DNA of 8,544 bases from the NCBI GenBank assembly GCA_050256555.1, contig JBBWWC010000027.1:1-8544 (forward strand). Direction: 5' to 3'. Source of the DNA: UBA1146 sp050256555 (lineage in GTDB: Bacteria; Planctomycetota; UBA8108; UBA1146). Under the pieces are notes generated by a model. The model was not told where the DNA came from, searched no databases, and worked only from the letters and a program-made list of their open reading frames with translations. Made by a program: the position numbers and the translations under genes. Positions within the stretch are counted from its first letter, which is position 1; every line of letters starts with the position of its first letter. Positions 1 to 6,939 of the stretch are shown here, in pieces.

Positions 1-143
1 CAAATCAAATGAAAACAAAAGAGTCTCTCGCACAGAATATAAAAGATAAGACTCATAAAGTAGAAAGTATTATGTATGGAGAGTTCCACAGCTGGAAAAG
101 AAATAATAATCCGCTCTTGAGAGCAAAAGATATATTTAGACGC

Positions 144-166
144 CATCCTCAAAAAAACATCCTCAA
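144..166. repeat. 9-base direct repeat upstream of the operon
   Basis: CATCCTCAA occurs at 144-152 and again at 158-166, separated by five A residues, so the copies are 14 bases apart. They lie about 130-155 bases before the first start codon. Spaced direct repeats in a leader can be binding sites for a regulator, but here this is only a possibility: the repeat is short and could arise by chance in AT-rich DNA. Confidence 0.35.
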
Positions 167-283
167 TCAAATTTATCTCTTTCATATTCTTTGGATGACT
201 TACAACTCTCATGTTGGAAAGAAACGCTGGCGGTGTATCGCGATGCTATAGCGGCTGCCGCTTGTGATGTTGAGGGTCGAACC

Positions 284-290
284 AGAGGGG
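284..290 (+). promoter_or_regulatory. Ribosome binding site of gene 1
   Basis: AGAGGGG lies seven bases before the ATG at 298. It is a strong Shine-Dalgarno match at standard spacing and supports 298 as the start of the first oxidoreductase gene. Confidence 0.75.
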
Positions 291-297
291 TTGTCTG

Positions 298-1416
298 ATG
301 AGCCCTGCACGAATCATCGTCATCGGAGCTGGAATTGTGGGAGCCGCCTGTGCCAGAAGTCTGACCCGGCGTGGTGTAAAGGTGGAAGTCCTGGAGGCTG
401 GAGATGGACCCGGGTTACATGGTGCGACGGCCGCAGGGATGGGACATATCGTGGTCAACGATGCAGATCCATCCGGACTGCAGCTGTGCTTGCTCGGTCG
501 CGAAATCTGGCGAGAAGATGCTCCTTCGATGCCCGTCGAAGATGGATTCATCCAATCGGGCACGCTCTGGATGGCAGAAGATAAAGAAACGCTAGAGCAG
601 TTGGGCAAGGCAGCAGCCCGATTAGAATCTGCCGACGTAAAGGCAAATCTTCTCGAAGGTGATGAACTGTTTAAAGAAGAGCCAGCCCTGGCTCGCAATC
701 TTTTCGGTGGTCTTCAAGTTCCTCAGGATGGAGTTTTGTATGCGCCGGTGGCTGCCCGGGCTCTCATCGAGGAAGCTTGTGCTCGCGGGGCAACGTTGCG
801 CTGCAGGGCGCAGGTCGCATCGGTAGCTGGAAATCGAGTGACGCTGCTGGATGGCGAGAAGTTAGAAGCAGATGCCATCGTAATCGCCTCGGGACTCGAT
901 GCGCTGGAGCTTTGCTCGGAGGGTCAGCAATGTGTTGCGATCCATCCGCGCGAGGGGCTGTTATCGATCACCAGCCGGGGTACCTGTGTGATCTCTCATC
1001 ATGTGGTTGAAGCGGGATACCAGAAAGGGGCCCACGGAGCGGTGGAGGAGGCGATTGCCTGTGCGGTTCTTCCTCGTTCGACCGATCAGCTTTGCATCGG
1101 GTCATCTCGACGTCCTCGGAGAGCAGGAGAGGTTGATGTTGCATTGCTCGAGAAGATCATCGAGCGGGCAGAACGATTCATTCCTGGGATCGCCGGTTTA
1201 CCAGTGATCCGTCAGTGGAGCGGAACCAGGGCTGCCAGCGCCGATGGCCGCCCATTGATCGGTCGACTTCCCGACTCGACCACGGTTTGGGTGGCCGCCG
1301 GATTTGAGGGTTTGGGTATCACTCAGGCTCCAGCAGCGGCGGAATTGGTGGCAGCTTCGATTTTTGGTGAGAAACCGCTTCTCGATCCTGAACCGTGGAA
1401 TCCAGGTCGAAGCTGA
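298..1416 (+). CDS. FAD-dependent D-amino acid dehydrogenase-type oxidoreductase (DAO family, HcnC/LhpB-like subunit)
   Basis: A 372-residue FAD-dependent oxidoreductase of the DAO fold, predicted to oxidise an amine or D-amino acid at the C-N bond in the cytoplasm or at the inner membrane face. The N-terminus has the FAD-binding Rossmann motif GAGIVG (residues 10-15), with Glu33 at the end of the second strand for the ribose. GATAAGMGHI (42-51) is the flavin-contacting loop. The C-terminus carries WSGTRAASADGRPLIG (307-322) and AAGFEGLGITQAP (from 333), the usual second FAD signature of DAO enzymes; Phe336 stands where many relatives have His. There is no signal peptide, and the length is normal for the family. 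The start is fixed by a good Shine-Dalgarno. With gene 6 at the far end of the operon, it resembles the beta subunit of D-hydroxyproline dehydrogenase or cyanide synthase. That pairing is inference; a stand-alone glycine-oxidase-like enzyme is the alternative. The fold is nearly certain, the substrate unknown. Confidence 0.9.
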   Translation: MSPARIIVIGAGIVGAACARSLTRRGVKVEVLEAGDGPGLHGATAAGMGHIVVNDADPSGLQLCLLGREIWREDAPSMPVEDGFIQSGTLWMAEDKETLEQLGKAAARLESADVKANLLEGDELFKEEPALARNLFGGLQVPQDGVLYAPVAARALIEEACARGATLRCRAQVASVAGNRVTLLDGEKLEADAIVIASGLDALELCSEGQQCVAIHPREGLLSITSRGTCVISHHVVEAGYQKGAHGAVEEAIACAVLPRSTDQLCIGSSRRPRRAGEVDVALLEKIIERAERFIPGIAGLPVIRQWSGTRAASADGRPLIGRLPDSTTVWVAAGFEGLGITQAPAAAELVAASIFGEKPLLDPEPWNPGRS

Positions 1417-1475
1417 TCGTTCCTTGATCCCGATCGTCAGCGGTGCAGGATGGCGGCGATACATCATTCTTCGGC

Positions 1476-1481
1476 GGGAGG
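1476..1481 (+). promoter_or_regulatory. Ribosome binding site that decides the TTG start of gene 2
   Basis: GGGAGG lies seven bases before TTG at 1489. The in-frame ATG at 1450 has only an AGG directly touching it and no properly spaced Shine-Dalgarno. This favours 1489 as the true start. Confidence 0.6.
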
Positions 1482-1488
1482 CTGCGAC

Positions 1489-2895
1489 TTGCAGATCAGG
1501 GTGACCGGAGTCGATCTGGAGTTGCAGAACTGCAACACAAGAATCCCATTTCGGTTCGGGGTTCATACCCTGACCGAAGCCCCGATGGCTCTTGTCAAAG
1601 TTCAGGCCGAGACTTCTGATGGAACTTCTCTGGCCGGTTGGTCTTCTGAGTTACTGGTGCCACGTTGGTTCGAGAAGAATCTTGATCGAACCGTAGAAGA
1701 TGACATCGCCAGCCTCATCGATAGCATTCATCGTTCAGCCGAGATTTTGACCGATGGAACCCTGGCGAGTGTTTTCGATCACTACTGGAGAATGTTGGAA
1801 GGTCGTGTTCTTTCCGTTCCCGTCACAGCAGAAGATCGGCTCACTCGAGGATTCGGCTGTGCCATCTGGGAGCGCGCAATGATGGATGCGACATGTCGTG
1901 GCGTGGGGTTACCGTTTATTGAAGCTTTGGAGTGCGATCTGTTTCGGATCGATCCAGGACGGTTTCATGCGGAACTTTCAGGCTGGCAATTCGAGCCGAA
2001 CCCGATTCCTCAAAAAATCGCAGTAAGACATACAGTCGGTCTGCTCGATGATCTGGAGAGGCGTTCACCGGGCGCACCTATCGATGGGCTTCCAGTAACA
2101 CTGGTGGAAGATATTCATCGACACGGTTTGCGTTGGTTCAAGGTCAAAGTTGGTGGGGATGCCGAGCAGGATCTTGAAAGATTGGCGCGGATTGCATCCG
2201 TTCTGGTCCGCGAAGCTGGCCCCGATTTTTCGGTGACTCTCGATGGTAACGAGCAGTATCCAGATCCTGGATTGCTGGCCGATGTTCTTGCGCAACTGGC
2301 GAGCGATTCCATCGGTAAGAAACTGGTGGATGCGATTTCTTGCATTGAACAACCGGTCCCACGGGCTCAAACCTTTGATGAAGCTGCGGCCCCGACGGCT
2401 CTTTCAGCGATTGCTCCAGTCATCATCGATGAAGCCGATCATGGTCCCGAAGCTTTTCCTGCAGCATTAAGTCTCGGATACCAGGGGATTTCAGCCAAGA
2501 ACTGCAAGGGTGTTTCTCGGTCGATTTCGCATCAAGGTCTTTGCGATCTCCACGATGGAGAGGCATTCATCAGTGCGGAGGATTTAACCAATCTACCGCC
2601 CTGGGGACTTCACCAGGATTTGCTCACCGTTGCAGCACTCGGCTTGAAGCATGTTGAACGAAATGGCCATCACTATTTTCGTGGACTCGATCATTTACCA
2701 GCGAAGGAAGTGGAACAGCTTCTGGCACAGCATGGAGATCTTTATCGTTCGCTGGATGGTTCAGCAGAACTGCTCATCGAGGATGGTAACCTTTCGATCG
2801 GCTCGCTCGGCTGCGAGGGATATGGTTGTTTTGTCGAGCCTGAAAAGGGAGTGCGGCGTTCCGTCAAATCGGACCGGGCTGGAGGGAACGAATGA
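1489..2895 (+). CDS. Enolase-superfamily enzyme, MLE/mandelate racemase type (epimerase, racemase or dehydratase)
   Basis: A 468-residue protein if it starts at TTG 1489; ATG 1450 would add 13 residues. Shine-Dalgarno placement favours TTG, and the resulting N-terminus (QIRVTGVDLEL, then IPFRFG) resembles the usual first strand of the capping domain. Enzymes of this superfamily abstract the alpha proton of a carboxylate using Mg2+ and then epimerise, cycloisomerise or eliminate. The MLE-subgroup catalytic set is visible: KVK (Lys218, Lys220), metal ligands Asp252 (in DGN), Glu287 (in IEQP) and Asp314 (in IIDEAD), and Lys337 in SAKNCKG, with spacings close to those of the subgroup. The protein is about 100 residues longer than typical MLEs, mostly before the first lysine pair, so the capping region may be enlarged. 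It ends in an ATGA overlap with gene 3. The context of amine oxidation suggests an amino acid epimerase or dehydratase, but the substrate is not readable. The family is well supported, the reaction uncertain. Confidence 0.85.
   Translation: MQIRVTGVDLELQNCNTRIPFRFGVHTLTEAPMALVKVQAETSDGTSLAGWSSELLVPRWFEKNLDRTVEDDIASLIDSIHRSAEILTDGTLASVFDHYWRMLEGRVLSVPVTAEDRLTRGFGCAIWERAMMDATCRGVGLPFIEALECDLFRIDPGRFHAELSGWQFEPNPIPQKIAVRHTVGLLDDLERRSPGAPIDGLPVTLVEDIHRHGLRWFKVKVGGDAEQDLERLARIASVLVREAGPDFSVTLDGNEQYPDPGLLADVLAQLASDSIGKKLVDAISCIEQPVPRAQTFDEAAAPTALSAIAPVIIDEADHGPEAFPAALSLGYQGISAKNCKGVSRSISHQGLCDLHDGEAFISAEDLTNLPPWGLHQDLLTVAALGLKHVERNGHHYFRGLDHLPAKEVEQLLAQHGDLYRSLDGSAELLIEDGNLSIGSLGCEGYGCFVEPEKGVRRSVKSDRAGGNE
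2881..2886 (+). promoter_or_regulatory. Ribosome binding site of gene 3, inside the end of gene 2
   Basis: GGAGGG lies five bases before the ATG at 2892, within the last codons of gene 2. It supports 2892 as the start and gives gene 3 its own initiation signal in addition to coupling through the ATGA overlap. Confidence 0.65.
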
Positions 2896-4340
2896 AGATA
2901 GTTTCCCCCAATCGCTATCGTGATGTCGAATCGTTCCGTGCTCGGTGGAAAGAAATAGCGCCCGAGCTCGATCTCGATGACCAGATCGAGACCCCCGGCC
3001 CGCTGGGATCTTCCATCGACAAAGGTGGATGGTCACTGTCGAATCGGTTTGCTGTCCATCCGATGGAAGGCTGGGATGCGCATGATGATGGAGCGCCCTC
3101 CGCCGAGACTTTACGGCGCTGGCGTCGTTTCGGTGAAAGTGGTGCTGCCCTGATCTGGGGCGGAGAAGCTTTTGCTGTACGAGAAGACGGCCGGGCCAAT
3201 CCAAATCAACTTTTTCATCGTAAACACGACAGTACCTGTTATGCACTCGAAGCTCTTCGGGCTGCTCTAGCCGAGGGGCATTCTTCGATCGGTGATGAGG
3301 CTCCGCAGAAGTCGATGATCGGCCTGCAGTTGACACACTCCGGCAGGTGGTCTCGACCAAATCGTGATGGGGCATCGCCGCGGATCGCCTTTGAGCATCC
3401 CATCCTGGATGCGCGCGTCGGTGCGAGTGCAGATCAGATTCTGTCAGATGGCGATCTTGAATCGATTGCTGCACGTTACGTCGAGGTGGCCAGATGCGCT
3501 CACGAAACTGGATTTGATTTCGTCGATCTGAAGGCCTGTCACGGATATTTGATCCATGAACTTCTTTCCGGTCGATCGCGGTCGGGCCGTTTTGGTGGCG
3601 ACCTCGAGGGGCGTAGTCGCTTTCTCAGGGAGTTAATCGAGCAGGTCCGTAGTGAAGCTCCAGGTCTGGGAATCGGGGTCCGTTTGTCGGTCACCGATGT
3701 GGTGCCTTTTCGGAAATCTTCCGCCGGGTCTGGCGAGCCCGACTGGCCGCCGGGTGAATCGTACCTGCATGGTTTTGGCATCGATTCCGAGGATCCACAG
3801 CAGCCCGACTGGACCGAGCCATTGGAGCTGATTTCGTTACTACAGCAGGCGGGGATCGATTGGCTCAATCTGACCATCGGTTCTCCTTACTGGTGTCCGC
3901 ACCGGCAGCGACCAGCGCAATATCCACCCAGTGATGGTTATCCGCCGCCGGAAGATCCTCTGGTTGGAGTCGCCGAACATTTACGGGCGGTGCGCCGGGT
4001 TCGAAGCGAGTTTCCTGACCTGGGACTGGTCGGGACTGGCTGGACATACTTGCAGGAGTGGTTGCCGGCGGTTGCCCAGCATGAAGTACGTAATGGATTC
4101 CAGGATGTCATCGGGCTGGGTCGTTCGATGCTGTCCTATCCTGATTTGCCAAGAGACATCATCCATGGTCGTTCGATGCCAAAGAAACTGGTCTGTCGAA
4201 CTTTTAGTGATTGTACTACCGCACCTCGAAACGGATTGCTGAGCGGTTGTTTTCCGCTCGATGATCATTACAAATCGCACCCGGCTGCGGCGCAATTGAA
4301 GACTGCCAAGGCACGTGCCAGAGAGAGGGATGCCCGTTGA
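2892..4340 (+). CDS. Old Yellow Enzyme-family FMN oxidoreductase (NADH:flavin oxidoreductase/NADH oxidase)
   Basis: A 482-residue TIM-barrel flavoenzyme. Landmarks in order are: NRFAVHPMEGWD (51-62), matching the NR..aPM flavin entry; LQLTHSGRWSRP (145-156); the active-site segment KACHGYLIHELLSGRSRSG (from 214); RFGGDLEGRSRF; IGVRLS (261-266); WLNLTIGS (324-331); GTGWT (381-385); and GLGRSMLSYPDLP (from 408) for the FMN phosphate. Family members reduce activated alkenes or, in TMADH/StcD-type relatives, oxidatively demethylate amines. The active site keeps His217 and Tyr219 but has Lys214 where OYE1 and YqjM have His. The C-terminus holds Cys435, Cys441 and Cys453, a partial echo of the 4Fe-4S cysteines of dienoyl-CoA reductase and TMADH. 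The extra FAD/NADH domains of those larger enzymes are absent, so an external electron partner is needed; gene 6 is a candidate. The gene overlaps both neighbours by four bases. The family is sure, the reaction unknown. Confidence 0.88.
   Translation: MKIVSPNRYRDVESFRARWKEIAPELDLDDQIETPGPLGSSIDKGGWSLSNRFAVHPMEGWDAHDDGAPSAETLRRWRRFGESGAALIWGGEAFAVREDGRANPNQLFHRKHDSTCYALEALRAALAEGHSSIGDEAPQKSMIGLQLTHSGRWSRPNRDGASPRIAFEHPILDARVGASADQILSDGDLESIAARYVEVARCAHETGFDFVDLKACHGYLIHELLSGRSRSGRFGGDLEGRSRFLRELIEQVRSEAPGLGIGVRLSVTDVVPFRKSSAGSGEPDWPPGESYLHGFGIDSEDPQQPDWTEPLELISLLQQAGIDWLNLTIGSPYWCPHRQRPAQYPPSDGYPPPEDPLVGVAEHLRAVRRVRSEFPDLGLVGTGWTYLQEWLPAVAQHEVRNGFQDVIGLGRSMLSYPDLPRDIIHGRSMPKKLVCRTFSDCTTAPRNGLLSGCFPLDDHYKSHPAAAQLKTAKARARERDAR
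4324..4330 (+). promoter_or_regulatory. Ribosome binding site that supports the TTG start of gene 4
   Basis: AGAGGGA ends six bases before TTG at 4337. The nearby ATG at 4330 and GTG at 4341 are in other frames, and the next in-frame ATG is 14 codons in with no comparable Shine-Dalgarno. The TTGA overlap with the end of gene 3 matches the pattern of the other junctions. Confidence 0.6.
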
Positions 4341-5764
4341 GTGATTCCGCATCTGATTCGAATGAAATAGAACTTCCGATGGTGGCGCCACCCGATCCTG
4401 CCGTATTGGCCGAGGAGAAAAAGTGGCTCACGTCACTGGAAGGTGGCCCCGTCACGAAACGCTGGGGCGCCTTCTTCAAGCGAGGAGGTCCTGGATATCT
4501 TCAGAGTTCCTTGACCCTCGGTGGAGGGACTGCGGCGGCGACACTGATGGCCGGTGGGGCATTCGGATATCAACTGTTATGGGTGGCACCACTGTCGATG
4601 CTGCTCGGAGTGGCTGTGTTGTCGGCGGTTGCACACCAGACTCTCTCGACCGGCCAGCGGCCGTTGCAGGCGATTCGCCAGCATGCTGGCCCATTTTATG
4701 CATTCGCCTTCATCGCCGGTGCGGTGCTGTCGAGTGTCATCTGGCACTTCGCTCAGTACGCGCTCGCGGCAGCCGCCATCCAGGACTTTGGAGCGGTCAC
4801 CGGTGTCGAGATCGGTTGGGGTGGGGGGTTGTTGGTACTGGCCTGGGCGATCACTTGGTCGAGCACCTATGGTCGTTCGCCGAAGTTGTTGAAATTGTTC
4901 GAACGCAGCATGCAGGTGATGGTCTGGTTGATCGTGTTGTGTTTTGCTGCGGTTGTCGTGAAGACGGGGATTAGTGACCCGGGGGCCTTCTTTGCTGGTT
5001 TCATTCCGGGGTCGGTAGGCGAGACATTTAGTCCTGTCGATGATCCGAGTAAATCTGTCGATGCGCTGAGTATCGTGGTGGCGGGATTGGCGGCGGCGAT
5101 CGGTGCCAACATGGTATTTCTCTATCCGTATTCGTTACTGGCGAGAGGCTGGGGCAAGGAACATCGATCGCTGGCAAAGTTTGATCTATTTGCAGGTATG
5201 TTTGTCCCGTATCTGTTGACCACAACCCTGATCGTGGTGGCAGCAGCCAGTACCTTTGGCCCCGATGGAATCCCGTTTCCAGGGAAGGGCTTCAAGCCGA
5301 TCGATGCAGCAAAAATTCTCGGTAGTACCTTTGGTACCGACACTTCACGAATCCTGTTTGATCTCGGATTGCTCGGTATGGTGACCAGCAGTATCACGAT
5401 GCACATGATTTGCTGTGGTTTCGCAGCCTGTGAAACTCTCGGCTGGAAGGTCGGATCGAATCAATTCCGATTGGCATGTTTGCTCCCGACACCGGGTGTG
5501 CTGGGTGCGTTCTACTGGAGCGACATGGCGATCTGGATTGCGGTTCCGACGACCATCTTGACCGGTTTCTTGCTGCCTGCGGTTTACATTGGAATTCTCA
5601 AGATGCAGCGTTCGAAAAAATACCTCGGTGCGGATAGACCTGAGGGAGCCAGGGCGATGTTGTGGCAGGGAGCGATTCTAATCGCAACGCTGGTCTTGAG
5701 TACGTTCTTGATCTGGAAAACGGCCACTGCCTTGCCTGGCTGGTTGGAAAAACTGACCGGATGA
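4337..5764 (+). CDS. Nramp-like multi-span membrane transporter lacking the canonical metal-binding motifs
   Basis: A 475-residue integral membrane protein with about 11 hydrophobic segments (roughly 53-75, 80-102, 119-147, 155-173, 191-210, 244-268, 282-306, 339-366, 376-393, 395-416, 441-463) after a hydrophilic N-terminal tail of about 45 residues. GPGYLQSS (51-58) matches the GPGF entry to Nramp helix 1. In Nramp the DPGN metal site follows, but here the aligned residues are GGGT (62-65). Around helix 6, IGANMVFLYPYSLLARGW (from 255) occupies the place of GA.VMPHN.FLHS, so the second metal motif is also lost. Nramp members are proton-coupled Mn2+/Fe2+ importers in the LeuT fold; without these motifs this protein probably carries something else, possibly the organic substrate of the surrounding enzymes (inference). 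It starts with TTG in a TTGA overlap with gene 3 and ends in an ATGA overlap with gene 5. The fold assignment is good, the substrate unknown. Confidence 0.82.
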   Translation: MSDSASDSNEIELPMVAPPDPAVLAEEKKWLTSLEGGPVTKRWGAFFKRGGPGYLQSSLTLGGGTAAATLMAGGAFGYQLLWVAPLSMLLGVAVLSAVAHQTLSTGQRPLQAIRQHAGPFYAFAFIAGAVLSSVIWHFAQYALAAAAIQDFGAVTGVEIGWGGGLLVLAWAITWSSTYGRSPKLLKLFERSMQVMVWLIVLCFAAVVVKTGISDPGAFFAGFIPGSVGETFSPVDDPSKSVDALSIVVAGLAAAIGANMVFLYPYSLLARGWGKEHRSLAKFDLFAGMFVPYLLTTTLIVVAAASTFGPDGIPFPGKGFKPIDAAKILGSTFGTDTSRILFDLGLLGMVTSSITMHMICCGFAACETLGWKVGSNQFRLACLLPTPGVLGAFYWSDMAIWIAVPTTILTGFLLPAVYIGILKMQRSKKYLGADRPEGARAMLWQGAILIATLVLSTFLIWKTATALPGWLEKLTG

Positions 5765-6939
5765 AGATTGAACTGCCGACCACTGGTGGCGACCACCTTC
5801 TTCTCGAAGATGGTCTTCTTGATAAAGAGCCGGAACCGGAGATTTCGTCACCGGTACGAATTGCGTATGCGGCAGCTCACATCATCTTGCAAGATTCCTA
5901 TCGGTCAGCAGCTCCTTCAGATGATGTTAGCGAATATGTCGATTGGTCCAAGACGATGTTGTTTCGTCAACATCTGGCGGCGCAGGGTTTTGGCGTAGCG
6001 GAAGCGATGGACACTGCGCAACGATTTGAGCTGGGCTGGACGACGGCGCGTCGCCTGATTGAGGAGTGTGGAGCGCTACAACTAAGTACTGGCTTCATTG
6101 CCGGTGCTGGTGCCGACCAGCACCCAGACGTGGGCGATTCAACCACGCTGGTCGATGCGGTGGTGGAACAGGTCAGTATCATACAGTCAGCCGGTGGTAT
6201 CCCGATCATCTTGCCGATGCCGTGGCTATGTCGCTGGGGCTTTGACGAAGGACAGTTCATTGCGACCTATCGTTCCATCTTCGAGCAGTGCACCGGACCG
6301 CTCTTCATTCACTGGCTCGGTCCGATGTTCATGGCTGAACTGGACGGTTATTTCCCTGGCGATTCGTTGCGAAAGATTCTTGAGATCGATCCGGACAAGG
6401 TTCGTGGAGTCAAGATGTCGATGCTCGATCATGACCTGGAACTAGAAGTGCGAAATGATTGTCGTGATCGGGGTCAGATTGTTTTGACCGGAGATGACTT
6501 TCATTTCAGTAGACTCATCGAGGGGGATGGAAATGTGCCGACGGGGACGGTGACCCTTGGTGATGAGGTAATTCCAGATGGAGATTTCAGTCATGCATTG
6601 CTGGGAGTTCTTGATGGCGTTGCTGTGCCTGCTGGTCGGGCACTGAGACATCTGGCGGCAGGTGATCTGGCCGGATATCGCCGCTGGATGGAACCCTGTG
6701 AAGTTTATGGTCAGAAAGTATTCGAGGCCCCAACTCATCTTTACAAGGCTGGGCTTGCCTTTACCGCCTGGCTCAACGGCCATCAGTCACAACCGATGCT
6801 GTTGAATCGTATCGATCTGCAGCGCGATGGCGCTCACCTCCTGGAGGTCGCTCGGCTCGCCTCGCTGGCCGGTGCCATCTCTGATGCGGGTGAAGCGGCT
6901 GAAAAGATTGAGTTTTTTCTGGCCGGGGTTGGGCGATGA
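5761..6939 (+). CDS. DUF993 protein, dihydrodipicolinate synthase-like TIM-barrel lyase/aldolase
   Basis: A 392-residue protein starting at the ATG that overlaps the gene 4 stop (ATGA). An upstream in-frame ATG at 5662 would add 33 residues buried in gene 4, and these do not look like family sequence. Segments I recognise from DUF993 proteins are: VAEAMDTAQR (79-88); GFIAGAGADQ (111-120); LFIHWLGPMF (181-190); GVKMSMLD (216-223), with Lys218 as the likely Schiff-base lysine; LTGDDFHF (242-249); HALLGVLDGVAVPAGRAL (about 280-298); and APTHLYKAGLAFTAWLNGHQ (about 323-342). These fit a class I aldolase/lyase barrel of the DHDPS/N-acetylneuraminate lyase type. The biochemical role of DUF993 is, to my knowledge, not established. 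In hydroxyproline breakdown a DHDPS-superfamily enzyme (LhpC) deaminates the dehydrogenase product. By analogy this enzyme could act on the product of the gene 1/gene 6 complex, or cleave a C-C bond. It is coupled to gene 6 by ATGA. Confidence 0.88.
   Translation: MKIELPTTGGDHLLLEDGLLDKEPEPEISSPVRIAYAAAHIILQDSYRSAAPSDDVSEYVDWSKTMLFRQHLAAQGFGVAEAMDTAQRFELGWTTARRLIEECGALQLSTGFIAGAGADQHPDVGDSTTLVDAVVEQVSIIQSAGGIPIILPMPWLCRWGFDEGQFIATYRSIFEQCTGPLFIHWLGPMFMAELDGYFPGDSLRKILEIDPDKVRGVKMSMLDHDLELEVRNDCRDRGQIVLTGDDFHFSRLIEGDGNVPTGTVTLGDEVIPDGDFSHALLGVLDGVAVPAGRALRHLAAGDLAGYRRWMEPCEVYGQKVFEAPTHLYKAGLAFTAWLNGHQSQPMLLNRIDLQRDGAHLLEVARLASLAGAISDAGEAAEKIEFFLAGVGR

Larger units (their letters stand above)
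1..297. other. AT-rich upstream region of the operon, no convincing gene
   Basis: Over 1-210 the G+C content is about one third by direct count, against well over half in the downstream genes, and it rises sharply near 220. The stretch probably holds the promoter and any operator of the operon, because the first supported gene starts at 298. I looked for sigma70 and sigma54 elements. An extended -10-like TGCTATAGC lies at 244-252 but has no matching -35 at the right distance, so I do not call a promoter. A reading frame at 9-251 exists but is not supported (see rejected items). No tRNA, terminator hairpin or riboswitch fold is evident. Confidence 0.5.

Noticed and set aside
54..74. Small inverted repeat CATAA-N11-TTATG in the leader
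   Set aside because: Five-base arms in AT-rich sequence are expected by chance and form no stable hairpin.
228..247. Sigma54-like TGGCGG...GC pattern before gene 1
   Set aside because: The distance between the GG and GC elements does not fit the required -24/-12 spacing.
9..251. 80-codon reading frame in the AT-rich leader
   Set aside because: No Shine-Dalgarno is seen in the few bases before it, the composition is that of intergenic DNA, the product matches nothing I recognise, and it ends just before the real operon start. A tiny chance remains that it is the tail of a divergent small gene.
246..698. 150-codon minus-strand reading frame opposite gene 1
   Set aside because: Antisense shadow of the FAD-binding region, Ser/Pro/Arg-rich with no motifs.
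1417..1488. Possible terminator or promoter between genes 1 and 2
   Set aside because: No GC-rich hairpin with a T-run and no clear -35/-10 pair is visible. The short gap is best read as an ordinary intra-operon spacer.
2761..3474. 237-codon minus-strand reading frame across genes 2 and 3
   Set aside because: It lies opposite two well-supported genes, has no recognisable domain and shows the low-complexity His/Arg/Ser-rich look of antisense translation in GC-rich DNA.
5662..5760. 33-residue upstream extension of the DUF993 gene
   Set aside because: It would lie wholly inside the transporter's last helix region in another frame. The ATG at 5761 in the ATGA overlap fits the operon pattern and the family's normal length.
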